In this document: positions 43,360-51,438 of the stretch, piece after piece | How positions within the stretch are numbered: the first letter of the stretch is position 1 | Layout of the letters: the number at the start of each line of letters is the position of its first letter | Origin: Bacillota bacterium | GTDB taxonomy: Bacteria > Bacillota > Clostridia > Tissierellales > Sedimentibacteraceae | DNA length: 64,000 nucleotides | Direction: 5' to 3' | NCBI GenBank assembly: GCA_023386345.1 | Contig: JAEWJT010000004.1 | Location: 434,001-498,000, forward strand | Position numbers and translations under genes: made by a program | Notes under the pieces: model-generated | What the model was told of the DNA's origin: nothing | Databases searched by the model: none | Seen by the model: the letters and a program-made list of their open reading frames with translations, nothing else

Positions 43360-43992
43360 CTACTCCTTTGTTATTAATTTTTTAAAAAACGAATATGAAA
43401 TTCCTAATAAGTTTGATAATAGAAAGAAGCTAATAATAGTTCCTTCTCTGATATATAAAGTATTACCCTTAATGAATGTTATACCAAGTGTGGTTATTAA
43501 AAATACTACATCAAAGCCCCTTCTTACAGTAGATAACTTCTTTTTAAAGATATCCCCGATAGTTAAGCATAAACTTTCCAAAGGAAATTTTACTATTCCT
43601 ATGGCAAGAATAGCACCTAAACTAATTGATGATAATGATAGTCCCATTAAAAAAACAATTATTTTATAGATATAAGCCTCAATAATTAAGTTTGAAAAGA
43701 CATAGTATACAAAAAAATTAATAACATAACCGTTAGCAATAGTTGCAACAACCTGAACAATATCAGTATAGTTAAATCGTGAACGTCTAATTAATAAATA
43801 GGATATAAAAAATAATAAGTTTATAATATTTAATATAGTTCCAACTTTTAAATTAACCGTATCAGATAATGTTAATGCAAAAGCATTTAGCATGCTTTGA
43901 CCTATTGCTGCTTTTATTTGTAATGAAATACCTAAGCCTAAAAGCACAAATGTTAATATAGAGTATATAGCAAATTTTATATTTTTTTTCAT
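43360..43992 (-). CDS. YczE/YitT-like integral membrane protein
   Basis: A 210-aa protein with five or six membrane helices. The start FAIYSILTFVLLGLGISLQIKAAIGQSMLNAFALTLSD with a conserved glycine/polar first helix and FPLESLCLTIGDIF fits the YczE/YyaS group, with unknown substrate. The divergently transcribed Crp/Fnr-type gene is 75 bases away, so this protein is a likely target of that regulator. GAGGTG precedes ATG. Confidence 0.8.
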   Translation of the reverse strand: MKKNIKFAIYSILTFVLLGLGISLQIKAAIGQSMLNAFALTLSDTVNLKVGTILNIINLLFFISYLLIRRSRFNYTDIVQVVATIANGYVINFFVYYVFSNLIIEAYIYKIIVFLMGLSLSSISLGAILAIGIVKFPLESLCLTIGDIFKKKLSTVRRGFDVVFLITTLGITFIKGNTLYIREGTIISFFLLSNLLGISYSFFKKLITKE

Positions 43993-44067
43993 TATTGTTT
44001 CACCTCGAAAACTATGTTACAATAAAAACAAAATAATTAATATGAGAAATATCACATAGAGGTAAAA

Positions 44068-44694
44068 ATGTTTGATTCAAATATATGTAAAATACCTGAT
44101 AGTTTATTGAGTTTAGGCACAAAAAAATCCTTTCCAAAAGGTAGCAGTATCTATAAAATAAATAAAGAAATAACTAATTGCTATTTTATCCTTTCAGGAA
44201 TGCTCAAAATTTATATTGACCACGAGAATGGAAGGCGTTCAATTCTAGATTTTGCCGGTAAATATGATTGGTTAGGTGAGCTTTCTTTATTTTGTGTTGA
44301 AAAAGATATAAAAGAAAATAAAATATTAGAAGAAATAACCTGCATAGAATATGATTTGAATGGTTTAAGAAAAATATGCAAAGAAGATGCTGAAATTTCA
44401 TATTATTTTGCTACATACACTGCAAACAAATTGTTGATGAGAAGCTATCGAATGAGCGAATATATGAATTATTCATTAGAAAAAAGGCTTGCTTCATTTA
44501 TTTTAAAATATCATAATAATGGAAAATATAATATCCCTCACACAGATGTATCAGAATATATGAATGTTAGTTATCGACATCTTTTGTTTGTCATTAAGAA
44601 ATTTTGTGAAGATGGACTCTTAGAAAAAGAAAAAGGTTATATTATTACTGATTTCAATAAATTAAAAGAAATTTCAAATAGTATGTGTAAATAA
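44068..44694 (+). CDS. Crp/Fnr family transcriptional regulator
   Basis: 208 aa. The N-terminal cyclic-nucleotide-binding fold reads KGSSIYKINKEITNCYFILSGMLKIYIDHENGRRSILDFAGKYDWLGE, and the C-terminal winged helix is IPHTDVSEYMNVSYRHLLFVIKKFCEDGLLEKEKGYIIT. It has no N-terminal Fe-S cysteine cluster as in Fnr, and resembles YeiL-like members. It is divergent from the YczE-like gene and probably controls it. GAGGT precedes ATG. Confidence 0.9.
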   Translation: MFDSNICKIPDSLLSLGTKKSFPKGSSIYKINKEITNCYFILSGMLKIYIDHENGRRSILDFAGKYDWLGELSLFCVEKDIKENKILEEITCIEYDLNGLRKICKEDAEISYYFATYTANKLLMRSYRMSEYMNYSLEKRLASFILKYHNNGKYNIPHTDVSEYMNVSYRHLLFVIKKFCEDGLLEKEKGYIITDFNKLKEISNSMCK

Positions 44695-44727
44695 TTTTCA
44701 TTACTAATCACCTTTAGCTCAATCTTT

Positions 44728-44790
44728 ATCATAATATAAATATGAATTGACATTATTAATTACAAATCCATATTTATATTATGATTTTAT
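44728..44790 (+). terminator. Terminator after the Crp/Fnr gene
   Basis: A 17-bp perfect stem, ATCATAATATAAATATG (44728-44744) with its complement at 44769-44785, followed by TTTTAT. Long loop of 24 bases. Confidence 0.7.
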
Positions 44791-44858
44791 ATCATTTACT
44801 ATTTTTCACAGTTTACAATTACTTCTTTAATGCTTAATATTAAGCTTAAAATAATCAT

Positions 44859-45719
44859 TTAATTTTCCAGCATAACTAAACTTCCAACTTTGCACTTAGC
44901 ATAGTTAGCCACAGGTGCACACTTTGCTTTAAATAGATAAAAAATCTTTTTATCATTTATATCGTTTAGTGTTTCATAGTTAGATTGTCCTTTAGATATA
45001 ATTAAATCTGCTTCTTCAAATTCTTTAATAAACTCTTTTGAACACAAGCTAAAAATTGTCCCCTGCGCATCTGAACCATTATCTATAACTCTAACTAAAT
45101 CTGTCATTTTTACTTCAATAGCGTCTTTCATAGTTGCGTCATTTACAATTGGCTCTTTTTTTACTACATATGTTATCTTTTCCTTTGGAAGCTGATTAAT
45201 TAATAGCTTGTCAAAAACTATTTCTCCAGAATTATCACCTAGATATAATATCTTTTTACTTTCATTAGCATATTTCAACAACTCTTGTGCTGTACTTCCG
45301 CAAATAGTTTCATTTAAGCAGTTTTTTATGATATTTTTTATCTGTTCATCACTTATGTTATCGTGTGCACTAAAATCAATAATATTACCTGCTATAGCTA
45401 ATCTACAAGAAATATCAGCAGGAGACTGACTATCTTTAATAAGCTGTTCTAGTTTTAGTTCCTTACATAATTCATCAGCTAAAATATTGCAATCCTCTTT
45501 TATTTTTTCATATGGGTCAACAATATTTAATTCATTATTAATATATTTGTTAATTTTTCTACCAAAGTATGAAGCAGATTCTTCAAATGTAATTTCACTA
45601 AATTCTTTAAATAGTTTTTTTATAATTTTTTCTTGTATTAATGTATCACTGGTGCTCATAGTTGCAACCTTTATAATTTGTTTAGTCATACATGTTAAAC
45701 ATTCGTAAGTAAGTTTCAT
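44859..45719 (-). CDS. DUF89 family metal-dependent phosphatase-like protein
   Basis: 286 aa. The N-terminus has a Cys pair (ECLTCMTKQ) characteristic of prokaryotic DUF89 proteins, then SPADISCRLAIAGNIIDFSAH, LYLGDNSGEIVFDKLLI (metal/phosphate loop) and LIISKGQSNYETL. Characterised DUF89 proteins are metal-dependent phosphatases active on sugar phosphates or damaged metabolites (ARMT1 group); the Cys-containing subfamily is less studied. GGAGG precedes ATG. It follows the YibE/F gene by 26 bases in the same direction. Confidence 0.88.
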   Translation of the reverse strand: MKLTYECLTCMTKQIIKVATMSTSDTLIQEKIIKKLFKEFSEITFEESASYFGRKINKYINNELNIVDPYEKIKEDCNILADELCKELKLEQLIKDSQSPADISCRLAIAGNIIDFSAHDNISDEQIKNIIKNCLNETICGSTAQELLKYANESKKILYLGDNSGEIVFDKLLINQLPKEKITYVVKKEPIVNDATMKDAIEVKMTDLVRVIDNGSDAQGTIFSLCSKEFIKEFEEADLIISKGQSNYETLNDINDKKIFYLFKAKCAPVANYAKCKVGSLVMLEN

Positions 45720-45745
45720 AATGCCTCCAATGTTTTTTTTGTAAC

Positions 45746-46912
45746 TTATCTGTTAATACGTTTTTCCTTCGTGAATATATATGCTGAAAACAGTGCAGTT
45801 GCAGGAACAGCAAACAGTATACCAAGACTTCCCACAATCGCCTGTAAAACCTCAACGACTATCATTTCCATATTGAATAAAAATAAAGTATTCTTATTAT
45901 ATACAATCATCAAAAGTACAGTTGCTAAAGAGCTACCAACATATGCTAAAATCAAAGTATTGGTCATAGTACCAATTGTATCACGCCCTATGTTCATGCC
46001 AGATTTTAATAATTTTGCAAAAGTTCTTTCTTCCATATTTTCAGCAAGCTCGTTCATAGCTGAAGATATGGACATCGCAACATCCATAATAGCGCCAAGT
46101 GAGCCAATAACAATGCCACCCCAAACTATAGCAATCAAATTTATTGGACTTTTTAGCTGTGCAGACATTAAAAACGCATAATCTTCATCTACAATTCCTG
46201 TAATATTCAGTATATGATTCATGACAATTGCAATCAAAGCAGCTACTGCAACTCCGCCTATATTTCCTACAATGGCACAGATGGTTTTTTTGTTTGCACC
46301 GTTCATGATAAGTAAGCTCATAAATATTAGAAAAATGCTAACAACAAATGTTGACAAGTAAATGTTATATCCTTTTAGTATTGATGGGATATAAACAGAA
46401 AATATAGCAAAAACCGTAAATGCAAGTGATATAATCGTAGAAAGCCCTTTACTCCTTCCGAAAATCAAAAGAAGCAAAAGAAAAATAATACCAAACCAGA
46501 TTAAAGTATCACTTCTGTTATATTCAATGAAAATCCATTCTTCTTGATCTGCTTCAAGCATAGATGATGGAGAAACTATGATTTTACTTCCATTTTTTAT
46601 TTCCTTTGCTTGAATTGAATACATAGTATTCATGATTTGCACAGCCTCAACTGTTTCACCATTATTCACCCCACTTGTAATAAGTGCAGTAAAGTGAATT
46701 TTTCTACTCTCAAATGAATTCCCATCATCAAGAGTGAATACTTCGGTTTCAATCTCTCCGACCGAAATTACTTTCGCTTTGTAAAATTCTTCTGTATTTT
46801 GTTCAAAGAGCTCAGGTTTACATATTATACTACCAAAAACAATAAATAAGATTGAAAAACCTACAATAAGCAGGTAAATGATTATACTTGATAAACTATG
46901 ATTTTTTATCAT
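45746..46912 (-). CDS. YibE/F family membrane protein
   Basis: 388 aa with an N-terminal TM, an extracellular beta-rich region (about residues 30-130) and seven or eight C-terminal helices (LIWFGIIFLLLLLIFGRSKGLSTIISLAF, GAIMDVAMSISSAMNELAEN, TMTNTLILAYVGSSLATVLLM). The pattern is YibE/F, found across Firmicutes with no proven role. GGGAGG precedes ATG 46912. The 250 bases upstream, to the divergent serine hydrolase gene, are AT-rich with no clear element. Confidence 0.88.
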   Translation of the reverse strand: MIKNHSLSSIIIYLLIVGFSILFIVFGSIICKPELFEQNTEEFYKAKVISVGEIETEVFTLDDGNSFESRKIHFTALITSGVNNGETVEAVQIMNTMYSIQAKEIKNGSKIIVSPSSMLEADQEEWIFIEYNRSDTLIWFGIIFLLLLLIFGRSKGLSTIISLAFTVFAIFSVYIPSILKGYNIYLSTFVVSIFLIFMSLLIMNGANKKTICAIVGNIGGVAVAALIAIVMNHILNITGIVDEDYAFLMSAQLKSPINLIAIVWGGIVIGSLGAIMDVAMSISSAMNELAENMEERTFAKLLKSGMNIGRDTIGTMTNTLILAYVGSSLATVLLMIVYNKNTLFLFNMEMIVVEVLQAIVGSLGILFAVPATALFSAYIFTKEKRINR

Positions 46913-47163
46913 GAACGCCTCCCTAAATCCATATAAAATCTATTTCGCAGCAACACAGTACAAGCTTGCATTTTAACTGTCGAACTAGCATTTAATATAT
47001 TATAATAATTAATGTTTGTCAAGGAATTTATGGTAATTTATATAAGCATAATTTTATAGTTAAATATTTTTTTATTTTTTTAAAAATAGTTCTTGCAAAC
47101 AATTTTTAATCATTTTATACTTTATTTTAAGGATATCCTTTATCACTTAAAGGAGGAAATTTT

Positions 47164-48159
47164 ATGATTCAACAACAAATAACAGAGTTAGAAAAAATAA
47201 TAAATAGTGACTATAATAATATTGCAGGTATGGTTGTACTAAAAAATGGTAAAACCTTATATGAAAATTACTTTAATGAATGCAATACTACTAGTCGAAT
47301 CCATGTTTATTCAGTAACGAAAAGTATTGTTTCTATATTGATTGGAATTGCTATGGACAAAGGCCACATCCAAAGTATCAACCAAAAAATATTAGACTTC
47401 TTCCCTGACTACAAAGTTAAAAGAAGAGAACAAACAATACAGAATATAACACTTAAGGATTTGCTGACAATGACAGCTCCTTACAAATTTAAATTTGAAC
47501 CATACACTTATATAAGGTATTTCATGAGTGATGACTATCTAAAATTTACGCTTGATTTATTAGGGGGAAATGAGCAGATAGGTAAATTTAGATACACTCC
47601 ACTCGTAGGACCAGATATTTTGTCAGGTATTATTATGAAAGCAACTGGACAATCTGTGTTTGATTTCGCAACAGAAAATTTGTTTTTGCCATTAGGAATT
47701 ACTGTTGAGAATAATGTGATTTTTCACAGTGCAAAGGAACAAAAAGCATTTAATAAATCTAAAAATATCAGTGGATGGGTTGCTGACAGAGCTGGAATAA
47801 ATACAGCTGGATGGGGTCTTACTCTCTCTCCTACCGATATGGCAAAAATAGGTCAGTTATACTTAGACGGCGGAATGTGGAATGGCAGACAAATTGTATC
47901 TACAAAATGGATAAATGAGAGTACAAAAGAACAAAGTAGATGGGAAAAAATCAATCTTCCATATGGATATTTATGGTGGATTATTGATGACAAAGAACAT
48001 TCCTATGCAGCTATGGGAGATGGAGGAAATGCTATTTATATTAATACAAATAAAAAAATAGTAATTTCTATTGCTTCTCTTTTTACCTCAAATGTCAAGG
48101 ATAGAATAGAATTTATAAAAAAATATGTAGAGCCAATATTTGAGAATTTTAATGAGTAA
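47164..48159 (+). CDS. Serine hydrolase (class C beta-lactamase-like)
   Basis: A 331-aa member of the beta-lactamase/D-alanyl-D-alanine carboxypeptidase superfamily. The catalytic Ser50 and Lys53 lie in YSVTKSIVSIL; RYTPLVGPDILSGIIMKATGQSV and YGYLWWIIDDKEHSYAAMGDGGNAI hold the other conserved elements. There is no signal peptide, so it is likely cytoplasmic and probably an esterase or peptidase rather than an antibiotic-resistance enzyme. AAAGGAGG precedes ATG. Confidence 0.88.
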   Translation: MIQQQITELEKIINSDYNNIAGMVVLKNGKTLYENYFNECNTTSRIHVYSVTKSIVSILIGIAMDKGHIQSINQKILDFFPDYKVKRREQTIQNITLKDLLTMTAPYKFKFEPYTYIRYFMSDDYLKFTLDLLGGNEQIGKFRYTPLVGPDILSGIIMKATGQSVFDFATENLFLPLGITVENNVIFHSAKEQKAFNKSKNISGWVADRAGINTAGWGLTLSPTDMAKIGQLYLDGGMWNGRQIVSTKWINESTKEQSRWEKINLPYGYLWWIIDDKEHSYAAMGDGGNAIYINTNKKIVISIASLFTSNVKDRIEFIKKYVEPIFENFNE

Positions 48160-48257
48160 ACTCTACTCTATTTATAAGATTATACGCATTATTATATGCT
48201 TATAATTATACTAAAAGAAATCTCGATTATGCTGCAATAACACAATTTAGAGTTTTA

Positions 48258-48308
48258 CAAATAAAGAAGACAGCAAAGCTATTACCGTTTGACTGTCTTC
48301 TTTATTTG
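48258..48308. terminator. Bidirectional terminator
   Basis: A 16-bp perfect stem, CAAATAAAGAAGACAG (48258-48273) with its complement at 48293-48308, between the convergent serine hydrolase and ABC-ATPase genes. Confidence 0.85.
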
Positions 48309-48329
48309 AATAATGATGTTAAAAAATCG

Positions 48330-50153
48330 CTATTTCATAAAACTTATCTTTCTCATTCTATTGATTACAGAAAGCACCTCTTGCTTCCTTGGTAAATCTA
48401 AAAATCTATCACAGCTTGTGAAAAAATTTGAATATATAATATCTACACCTTTATTTTCAATCTCTATATACAAATCCTTTATGTTTTTTTCCAAAGAAAC
48501 ACATGGAGTCCCTTTATTAATATAATCTTTTGCTTTGCTAATTTCAAGCTTTCTTATAATAAATGCCAGTGCATTTATCTGCTCTTTAGTTACAATGTCA
48601 TGAAGCATTGTAATATTAATTGTTTCATCACCTATTTTGATAAAACCTAGCTCTGATACTTCTAGACGCTCTGTACCACTATCCTCTGGATAAGAACTAA
48701 AACCCTCAGATAGTAAAATTCGTTTATGCTCCCATCTTGTCAGTTCCATTTCATAATTATTGTGCAAGTTTGTACATAAAGATTTAGCTTTATTTGTCAC
48801 ATCAGATATCATATAATTTTCCATAATATAAACTCTATCTGCTACAGAAAGATATTCACTACTTCCACCTATAACAAGTATTGTAGAAACATGCTTATGA
48901 TTGTATAACTCATTAACACGGTCTGTAAACGGTGTTATTGGCTCTTTTTCAATGAGCCTTTTCATAACGCTGTCACGTATCATGAAATTAGTCGCACTTT
49001 TATCCTCATCAATGAGCAAAAGATTTGAGCCACTATTTACAGCTTCCATAATATTAGCAGCCTGCGAGGTCGAGCCTGAGGCATGCTCTGTTGAGAAATT
49101 GCTCGTATCACCATTTGGTAGCCATTTAATAAATGGTGATATATTAACATTCTTAACACTTCTCCCATCCTCGGCTGAAATTTTAACAGCTGTCTCATCT
49201 GTAATTACAAGCTCTCTGCCATCACCGTTTATATGATTGTATATACCTGATGATATGGCGTCTAATACCGTACTTTTACCAGAATAGCCCCCTCCTGTGA
49301 TTACTGTCACACCACGCTTTATTCCCATTCCTTTTATACCTGCTATCTCAATTTCTGCATTTTTAGGTGAAACAAACGGGATAGCAGTATCAAGAGGTAA
49401 ATCTGTGCCTTTATATCGTGGTAAAATACTCCCATTAGCTATAAATGCACAATATTCACTAGTGCTTAGCCATTGTCTAATTTCAGCTTGTTGTTTAGCT
49501 ATTGAAAGTGCAATTCTAAGTTTATTCGTATCAAACTGTGTTATATAGCTATTAACAGCATTAGGCAAATCCTTGGTGAGCATTTGCAATATTTTTTTTA
49601 CATTGTTATGCGGGAACTGAACTTGAAGCATAATACATATACACTTCTTTGGCTGAGTATGCGATAATAAACCCCTATCAGGAACGCTAATAATATTTTT
49701 TGAATGATATATATAATATTTTCTATTCACCACATTAAAATACGAAGAATTTCTTTTTAATATTTTTCCGTTTGGCTCATAGATGAAATAATGACCATTT
49801 TCCTTATATGTTCGAGAACGGTTATCGTTTAATTCATTTAACTCCTTTATGTACGGAATGAACATTCTAAGCATACAGTCAGCGACAGCATCCTTAAAAA
49901 TAAATAATTCTTCTAATATTTCCATATCATTTTTTAATATTAGCTCTATTGGTATTTTTATTTCTATAGTGGGCTTGTCTGGAGCTGTTTTATTAGTTCT
50001 GGTTATACTATATGCAACTTCGTTGTCCCAATAAGTAGAATCATTGTGATATTCCGTATCTACCCCATCAGGAATTATCATTTCGCCCTCATAAATATCC
50101 TTATAATTTTGCGAATTATTTTGATTTAACAAATAATATTTTAGTCTTTTCAA
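48330..50153 (-). CDS. Predicted ABC-class ATPase (ABC_ATPase family)
   Basis: A 607-aa soluble protein of the predicted ABC-ATPase family (COG3044 type). The N-terminal 270 residues are family-specific; the P-loop is GGGYSGKSTVLDAISSGIY near residue 295, the ABC-like signature region STEHASGSTSQAANIMEA and the Walker B LLLIDEDKSATNFMIRD. Roles are unknown; the family is separate from ABC-F and from transporters. The TTG start is 9 bases after AAAGGAG. It is preceded by an elaborate leader with a short ORF and tandem terminators, suggesting controlled read-through. Confidence 0.82.
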   Translation of the reverse strand: MKRLKYYLLNQNNSQNYKDIYEGEMIIPDGVDTEYHNDSTYWDNEVAYSITRTNKTAPDKPTIEIKIPIELILKNDMEILEELFIFKDAVADCMLRMFIPYIKELNELNDNRSRTYKENGHYFIYEPNGKILKRNSSYFNVVNRKYYIYHSKNIISVPDRGLLSHTQPKKCICIMLQVQFPHNNVKKILQMLTKDLPNAVNSYITQFDTNKLRIALSIAKQQAEIRQWLSTSEYCAFIANGSILPRYKGTDLPLDTAIPFVSPKNAEIEIAGIKGMGIKRGVTVITGGGYSGKSTVLDAISSGIYNHINGDGRELVITDETAVKISAEDGRSVKNVNISPFIKWLPNGDTSNFSTEHASGSTSQAANIMEAVNSGSNLLLIDEDKSATNFMIRDSVMKRLIEKEPITPFTDRVNELYNHKHVSTILVIGGSSEYLSVADRVYIMENYMISDVTNKAKSLCTNLHNNYEMELTRWEHKRILLSEGFSSYPEDSGTERLEVSELGFIKIGDETINITMLHDIVTKEQINALAFIIRKLEISKAKDYINKGTPCVSLEKNIKDLYIEIENKGVDIIYSNFFTSCDRFLDLPRKQEVLSVINRMRKISFMK

Positions 50154-50188
50154 TTTAAATATCTCCTTTAAAGTTTATTTTTATGTCT

Positions 50189-50207
50189 TGCAACACTTGA
50201 TGTTGCA
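50189..50207 (-). other. Perfect hairpin just upstream of ABC-ATPase
   Basis: TGCAACA (50189-50195), 5-base loop, TGTTGCA (50201-50207). It is the last of five hairpins in the leader and lies about 20 bases before the RBS AAAGGAG. Confidence 0.65.
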
Positions 50208-50231
50208 CATTAGCTATTAGCGTTATATATG

Positions 50232-50262
50232 AAAAAAAGCATACCTTGAGTTGGTATGCTTT
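50232..50262 (-). terminator. Leader terminator 2 (before ABC-ATPase)
   Basis: AAAGCATACC (50236-50245) pairs with GGTATGCTTT (50253-50262), 10 bp with a 7-base loop; on the minus strand the stem ends in seven T. It lies in the leader, about 80 bases before the gene start, and repeats the arms of the other leader terminator. Confidence 0.85.
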
Positions 50263-50330
50263 AATATCCATATATATTCAAACTTAGCTTGAAGCTTTGG
50301 ATATTTAAATGTGTCTTGATTTAAGACATT
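50263..50330 (-). other. Two further leader hairpins
   Basis: AATATCCA (50263-50270) pairs with TGGATATT (50298-50305) around an inner AGCTT/AAGCT hairpin, and 50307-50330 forms AATGTCTT/AAGACA(c)ATT. They lie between the two leader terminators and could form alternative pairings. Confidence 0.5.
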
Positions 50331-50333
50331 AGC

Positions 50334-50369
50334 ATAATAAAAAGCATACCAGAATTCGGATATGCTTTT
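50334..50369 (-). terminator. Leader terminator 1 (after leader ORF)
   Basis: AAAAAGCATACC (50339-50350) pairs with GG-A-TATGCTTTT (50358-50369) with one bulged A; on the minus strand it ends in five T. Its arms match those of terminator 2, so the two could exchange strands. Confidence 0.75.
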
Positions 50370-50438
50370 GCATTCAATAAATAGCAAATTTAAATAACTT
50401 CTTTCTATTTAAATTTCATATTACTCATCACTAATATA

Positions 50439-50495
50439 TTATTTTACGGTATGGCGAGTAATAAGATATCCGACATATAAAGTTGTTTTTTTCAT
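50439..50495 (-). CDS. Putative 18-residue leader peptide of the ABC-ATPase gene
   Basis: An ORF encoding MKKTTLYVGYLITRHTVK, with a near-ideal RBS AAGGAGG 8 bases before ATG (50496-50510 on the plus strand). It follows a sigma-A promoter by about 25 bases, and is followed by tandem terminator hairpins and the ABC-ATPase gene. The layout is that of a translated attenuator leader, like those before antibiotic-induced resistance genes. The peptide itself matches nothing I recognise. Confidence 0.65.
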   Translation of the reverse strand: MKKTTLYVGYLITRHTVK

Positions 50496-50542
50496 ACTAA
50501 TCGCCTCCTTAAAGCTATATAATAATTTTTATTACAATTTAA

Positions 50543-50571
50543 ATTTTACATTAATTTCATATAAATGTCAA
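50543..50571 (-). promoter_or_regulatory. Promoter of the leader ORF and ABC-ATPase
   Basis: On the minus strand TTGACA (50566-50571), 17 bases, TAAAAT (50543-50548). It predicts a start near 50536, only about 40 bases before the leader ORF, so the transcript carries about 385 bases of leader before the ATPase start. The remaining bases to 50700 are AT-rich and hold nothing I can name. Confidence 0.75.
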
Positions 50572-50703
50572 CTACAAATTTAAAACTTTTTAACATTTTT
50601 ACCACAGTTTTTCATAGTAATACTATTTTTTATATAAAAATATAAATAAAAACTTAATATATTTAACTAAGCTTGTCTTTTGAGAATTCCCCTATTAATA
50701 AGC

Positions 50704-50741
50704 AAAAAAGGCAGCTTTAATCAATAAGATAAACTGCCTTT
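50704..50741 (-). terminator. Terminator of ktrA
   Basis: AAAGGCAG (50707-50714) and CTGCCTTT (50734-50741) form the stem, with an inner TTTA/TAAA continuation; on the minus strand a T-run follows. Confidence 0.85.
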
Positions 50742-50747
50742 AGATAA

Positions 50748-51413
50748 TTATTGTATCGCTTCAAAAATTTGCATATGCTCTTTCTTGCCAATTACAACTA
50801 TTATATCTTCTTTTTTAAATACATATTCAGGACTAATGTCAGTAATAATAATGTCCTTATGTTTTATAGCTATAATATTTAATTTGTATTTTTTTCTAAT
50901 ACTTGCTTCACTTATAGATTTTCCTATATATCTATCTATAATTTTTATCTCAGATATCTCTATCTCGTTATTTAATGAAAGATAATCTATAATATTATTA
51001 TTTACAATCCTTTTTGCAAGCCTAACTGCCATATCATGTTCAGGATAAACTACCTCAGCACCTATCTTTTCAAGTACATATCCTTGTTCACTGCTTGTTG
51101 CCTTAGCAATAACTTTTGGAACTCCTAAGCTTACTGCATGCAGCGTAACTAATATACTAACATCAACCCTCTGTCCTATACAAACAACTACAACCTCACA
51201 GTTTTGTATACCAGCTTCCGATAAAGCTTCCTTAGTGAGCTTATCACATACAAAAGCATATTCAGTGTAAGCTCTTAACTCTTTGACTTTCGCTTCATTT
51301 TCATCTATAACTAATACTTCTTTACCAAGCTCGCACAAGCCTTTTGCTAATGCCATACCAAATCTTCCTAACCCTACAACAGCGATTGCTGCCGTTTTTT
51401 TATTACTATACAT
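50748..51413 (-). CDS. ktrA: Potassium uptake regulatory subunit KtrA
   Basis: A 221-aa cytoplasmic RCK protein: TrkA-N nucleotide-binding fold (VVGLGRFGMALAKGLCELGKEVLVIDENE), then a TrkA-C domain (about residues 140-220, SEIKIIDRYIGKSISEASIRKKY ... IIVVIGKKEHM). KtrA binds nucleotides and gates the KtrB channel; in Firmicutes the C domain binds c-di-AMP. It lies 25 bases after ktrB in the same direction. GAAAGGAA precedes ATG. Confidence 0.93.
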   Translation of the reverse strand: MYSNKKTAAIAVVGLGRFGMALAKGLCELGKEVLVIDENEAKVKELRAYTEYAFVCDKLTKEALSEAGIQNCEVVVVCIGQRVDVSILVTLHAVSLGVPKVIAKATSSEQGYVLEKIGAEVVYPEHDMAVRLAKRIVNNNIIDYLSLNNEIEISEIKIIDRYIGKSISEASIRKKYKLNIIAIKHKDIIITDISPEYVFKKEDIIVVIGKKEHMQIFEAIQ

Positions 51414-51438
51414 AATATACGTTCCTTTCTATCTTATC

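Noticed and set aside
44012..44035. LexA-like box in the YczE/Crp intergenic region (AAAACTATGTTAC)
   Set aside because: Only partial half-sites, and the spacing is wrong.
47164..48159. True beta-lactamase resistance gene
   Set aside because: No signal peptide and motifs fit general serine hydrolases better than class C enzymes.
48330..50153. ABC-F antibiotic resistance protein
   Set aside because: It has one ATPase domain with a long family-specific N-terminus, not two ABC domains with an interdomain linker.
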